NCBI RefSeq assembly: GCF_003970695.1
Contig: NZ_CP034570.1
Location: forward strand, 1,984,001 to 2,048,000
Direction of reading: 5' to 3'
From: Maribacter sp. MJ134
GTDB taxonomy: Bacteria; Bacteroidota; Bacteroidia; Flavobacteriales; Flavobacteriaceae
Length of the DNA: 64,000 nt
Shown: positions 62,321-64,000 of the stretch, piece after piece
How positions within the stretch are numbered: the stretch's first letter is position 1
Layout: the number at the start of each line of letters is the position of its first letter
Position numbers and translations under genes: made by a program
The notes under the pieces: generated by a model
The model's database searches: none
The model's input: the letters and a program-made list of their open reading frames with translations, nothing else
Told to the model about the DNA's origin: nothing

Positions 62321-64000
62321 TTATTTATATCTCCAGCTAGTCAAATCGGCTCCTGTCGGTGCACTCTCCGCAATACGTTTCATAATTTTAGGGACATACA
62401 TGCTGTTATAGCGTAGCCTACTTATTGCATTAGGTTCTTCCGGGTCACCGTTCCAGCAGTGTTCTGCCCTATCGCCATAAAGTACTTCCCCGTCATAATA
62501 AGGTTCTGATGTATTTTCTAAAAAATCTTCCATGAGATAGACGGCATTGTTGAGATAATAATTATCCATATCTCCACAATAAATATGTATTTTACCTTTA
62601 AGGTCATCTCCAAGTTTATCCCAATCCCTTTCCAGAATATGTCTTAGGTCATAATTTTCTTTCCAATACTCCGCCACGGTATGGTCAATATCACCGCTCA
62701 TCTTATCCCAAATACGAACCGGGTAACCGTCATCTCCCTGAGGAGAATAGGTCGCTTCCCAAATGTCCCATTGTTGCCCTGAACGCGACTTGTCTCCCAG
62801 AACCAGCTCTAGATGATTTCCTTGAATCAAAGTTGATTGAATATTCCCCAAATAATCTCTATGCGCAGGAACCGCTAACTTTTTATGCGCACTATCATAG
62901 TAGTAGGCGTTATCATCTTCGTAAATATTGGTTAAGCAATACGCTCTAAAATCTATTGGGTCCGGACACGCAGCAAAGCATCCATTATATTCTTCTGGAT
63001 ATTTCACCTGTACGGCCAGGGCTTCCCATCCACCGGTTGAGCCTCCATAAAGAAAGCGAGACCAACCTTCTCCCAAACCACGAAACTCTTTTTCGATATA
63101 GGGAATAAGTTCGTAGGTAATGGCATCACCATAGGGGCCCTGACTTGCCGAATTAACGGCATAGGAATCATCATAGTATGGGGTTGGATGCTGTATTTCT
63201 ATGATAATCATTCTTGGAAAATCTGGCTCGTTCCAACGCTTATAGAAATCATAGGCCTCCTGCTGCTGTATAACGTTATAGCCCTCTAAATTAAAACGCT
63301 CCGAATACTCCGGCTTCATTTCAGGGTCTGGTGGCGTTGTTCTAAAACCTCCAAAATCATCCGGAAAATGACCGTGAAAAACCATCAAGGGATACTTGGC
63401 CTCCGGGTGTTCGTTAAAACCTTTAGGTAAAAGAACATGGGCTCCCAAGTACATATCCCTTCCCCAGAATTCTGAAAGTTTTTCGGATTTTATTTTAATA
63501 TGTTTTATCCACTCCGTATCCTTTGGCTCTTCAATTGGAGGTATGACCTGATCCATTACCACTGCAACATTCTCAATACCTTTATCCACCACTCTTATCT
63601 TAAAGGGTTTGCTGTATAGATTCCCTGGCGAACTCTTCCATTGTTGACCTTCACCATTATCCATTGGAAGTTTGACCGTATGCCCAGTAATCAGATTAAA
63701 GGTTTCATACACATGTAGCAAGGCCTGTACGTTATACTCTCCCGGTGGCACATCACTTAGACTTGAATAGGGATAACCAAAAACCGTATCATCAAAAGTG
63801 ATAACATCTCCTGGTTTCATCTCGTCGACGTTCATCCCAAAAATCAATTGCCCATTTAGGCCATCATTAATTTGAAAACGAGGCTCTTTCTCATCATTAT
63901 TAGATAGCATTAAGAGCAGGCGACCATCTTTAGGGGTCTCACTAGCTGTATTAGCAAAGGAAACATTAATGGAAATAGCAGGGTCTTTTTTGTTCTCTTC
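62321..64000 (-). CDS. Esterase-like alpha/beta hydrolase, 5' end beyond the window
   Basis: At least 559 residues are encoded in the window. The frame is open from the ATG at 63910 through to the last base, and the 30 upstream codons read as normal protein (ISINVSFANTASE), so the real start lies to the right. An N-terminal beta-sandwich-like part (about 1-190 visible) leads into an esterase-D-type hydrolase, with PLMVFHGHFPDDF, FLYGGSTGGWEAL (nucleophile serine) and a late acid/histidine region (GDRAEHCWNGD). The family is common in Bacteroidetes and Planctomycetes and is uncharacterised. Being truncated, signal peptide presence is unknown. Confidence 0.85.
   Translation of the reverse strand, partial: EENKKDPAISINVSFANTASETPKDGRLLLMLSNNDEKEPRFQINDGLNGQLIFGMNVDEMKPGDVITFDDTVFGYPYSSLSDVPPGEYNVQALLHVYETFNLITGHTVKLPMDNGEGQQWKSSPGNLYSKPFKIRVVDKGIENVAVVMDQVIPPIEEPKDTEWIKHIKIKSEKLSEFWGRDMYLGAHVLLPKGFNEHPEAKYPLMVFHGHFPDDFGGFRTTPPDPEMKPEYSERFNLEGYNVIQQQEAYDFYKRWNEPDFPRMIIIEIQHPTPYYDDSYAVNSASQGPYGDAITYELIPYIEKEFRGLGEGWSRFLYGGSTGGWEALAVQVKYPEEYNGCFAACPDPIDFRAYCLTNIYEDDNAYYYDSAHKKLAVPAHRDYLGNIQSTLIQGNHLELVLGDKSRSGQQWDIWEATYSPQGDDGYPVRIWDKMSGDIDHTVAEYWKENYDLRHILERDWDKLGDDLKGKIHIYCGDMDNYYLNNAVYLMEDFLENTSEPYYDGEVLYGDRAEHCWNGDPEEPNAISRLRYNSMYVPKIMKRIAESAPTGADLTSWRYK

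Overview
The window is a stretch of chromosome from a member of the Bacteroidetes, most likely a marine Flavobacteriaceae of the Zobellia/Maribacter/Arenibacter kind; the genus is inferred. Supporting signs are a tmRNA with a GENNYALAA tag, promoters with the Bacteroidetes -7 box TAnnTTTG rather than a sigma70 -10 box, many TonB-type outer-membrane proteins, weak Shine-Dalgarno signals, LytS/LytTR regulation, and an unlinked ftsE-like gene. No rRNA, tRNA, CRISPR array, insertion sequence or prophage was seen. The window begins at the end of an OmpA-family gene and ends inside an esterase gene whose start lies beyond the right edge.

Region by region. 0-6 kb: an envelope operon with a 1007-residue TPR protein, a short TonB-receptor-like barrel coupled to it by TAATG, and an OmpA-type protein, divergent from an FtsE-like ATPase. 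6.9-9.5 kb: a GH63 glucosidase. 9.5-22 kb: the most unusual region. It holds a three-gene operon (threonine-synthase-like PLP enzyme, DUF1611/DgcN-like protein, enolase-superfamily epimerase), a secreted SxxK serine hydrolase, an ADP/ATP-translocase-like transporter fused to HEAT repeats, a lipoprotein, and a tightly coupled pair: an exported dikinase built like plant glucan water dikinase, then a second SxxK serine hydrolase. 22-26 kb: a small secreted gene broken by one stop codon, polyphosphate glucokinase, a lipoprotein and typA. 26-33.5 kb: three paralogous small outer-membrane proteins around a TonB receptor and a secreted protein-LytS-LytTR operon. 33.5-38 kb: kdsA, three tandem MITE-like elements, a saccharopine-dehydrogenase-like enzyme, the tmRNA and two small genes. 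38-46 kb: an FdhF/YdeP oxidoreductase, an exonuclease/GIY-YIG fusion, two tiny membrane proteins, and a SulP transporter with a CstB-like persulfide dioxygenase/rhodanese. 46-64 kb: mostly ordinary metabolic and envelope genes (DinB-like, aldose epimerase, CotH kinase, cysteine synthase, LolC-like permease, NamZ-like muramidase, desaturase, methyltransferase, metalloprotease, queE, HerA-like ATPase, an HxlR regulator divergent from an alpha/beta hydrolase, AKR and an esterase).

How the genes may work together. The 9.5-22 kb block joins D-glutamate or dipeptide chemistry in the cytoplasm with penicillin-binding-protein-type hydrolases and a phosphotransfer enzyme in the periplasm. A nucleotide-carrier-like protein sits between them that could, in principle, solve the lack of ATP outside the inner membrane. 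This link is inference: the genes form separate transcription units. The SulP/CstB pair suggests sulfane-sulfur detoxification with sulfur-oxyanion transport. The LytSR block looks like a signalling unit controlling outer-membrane proteins.
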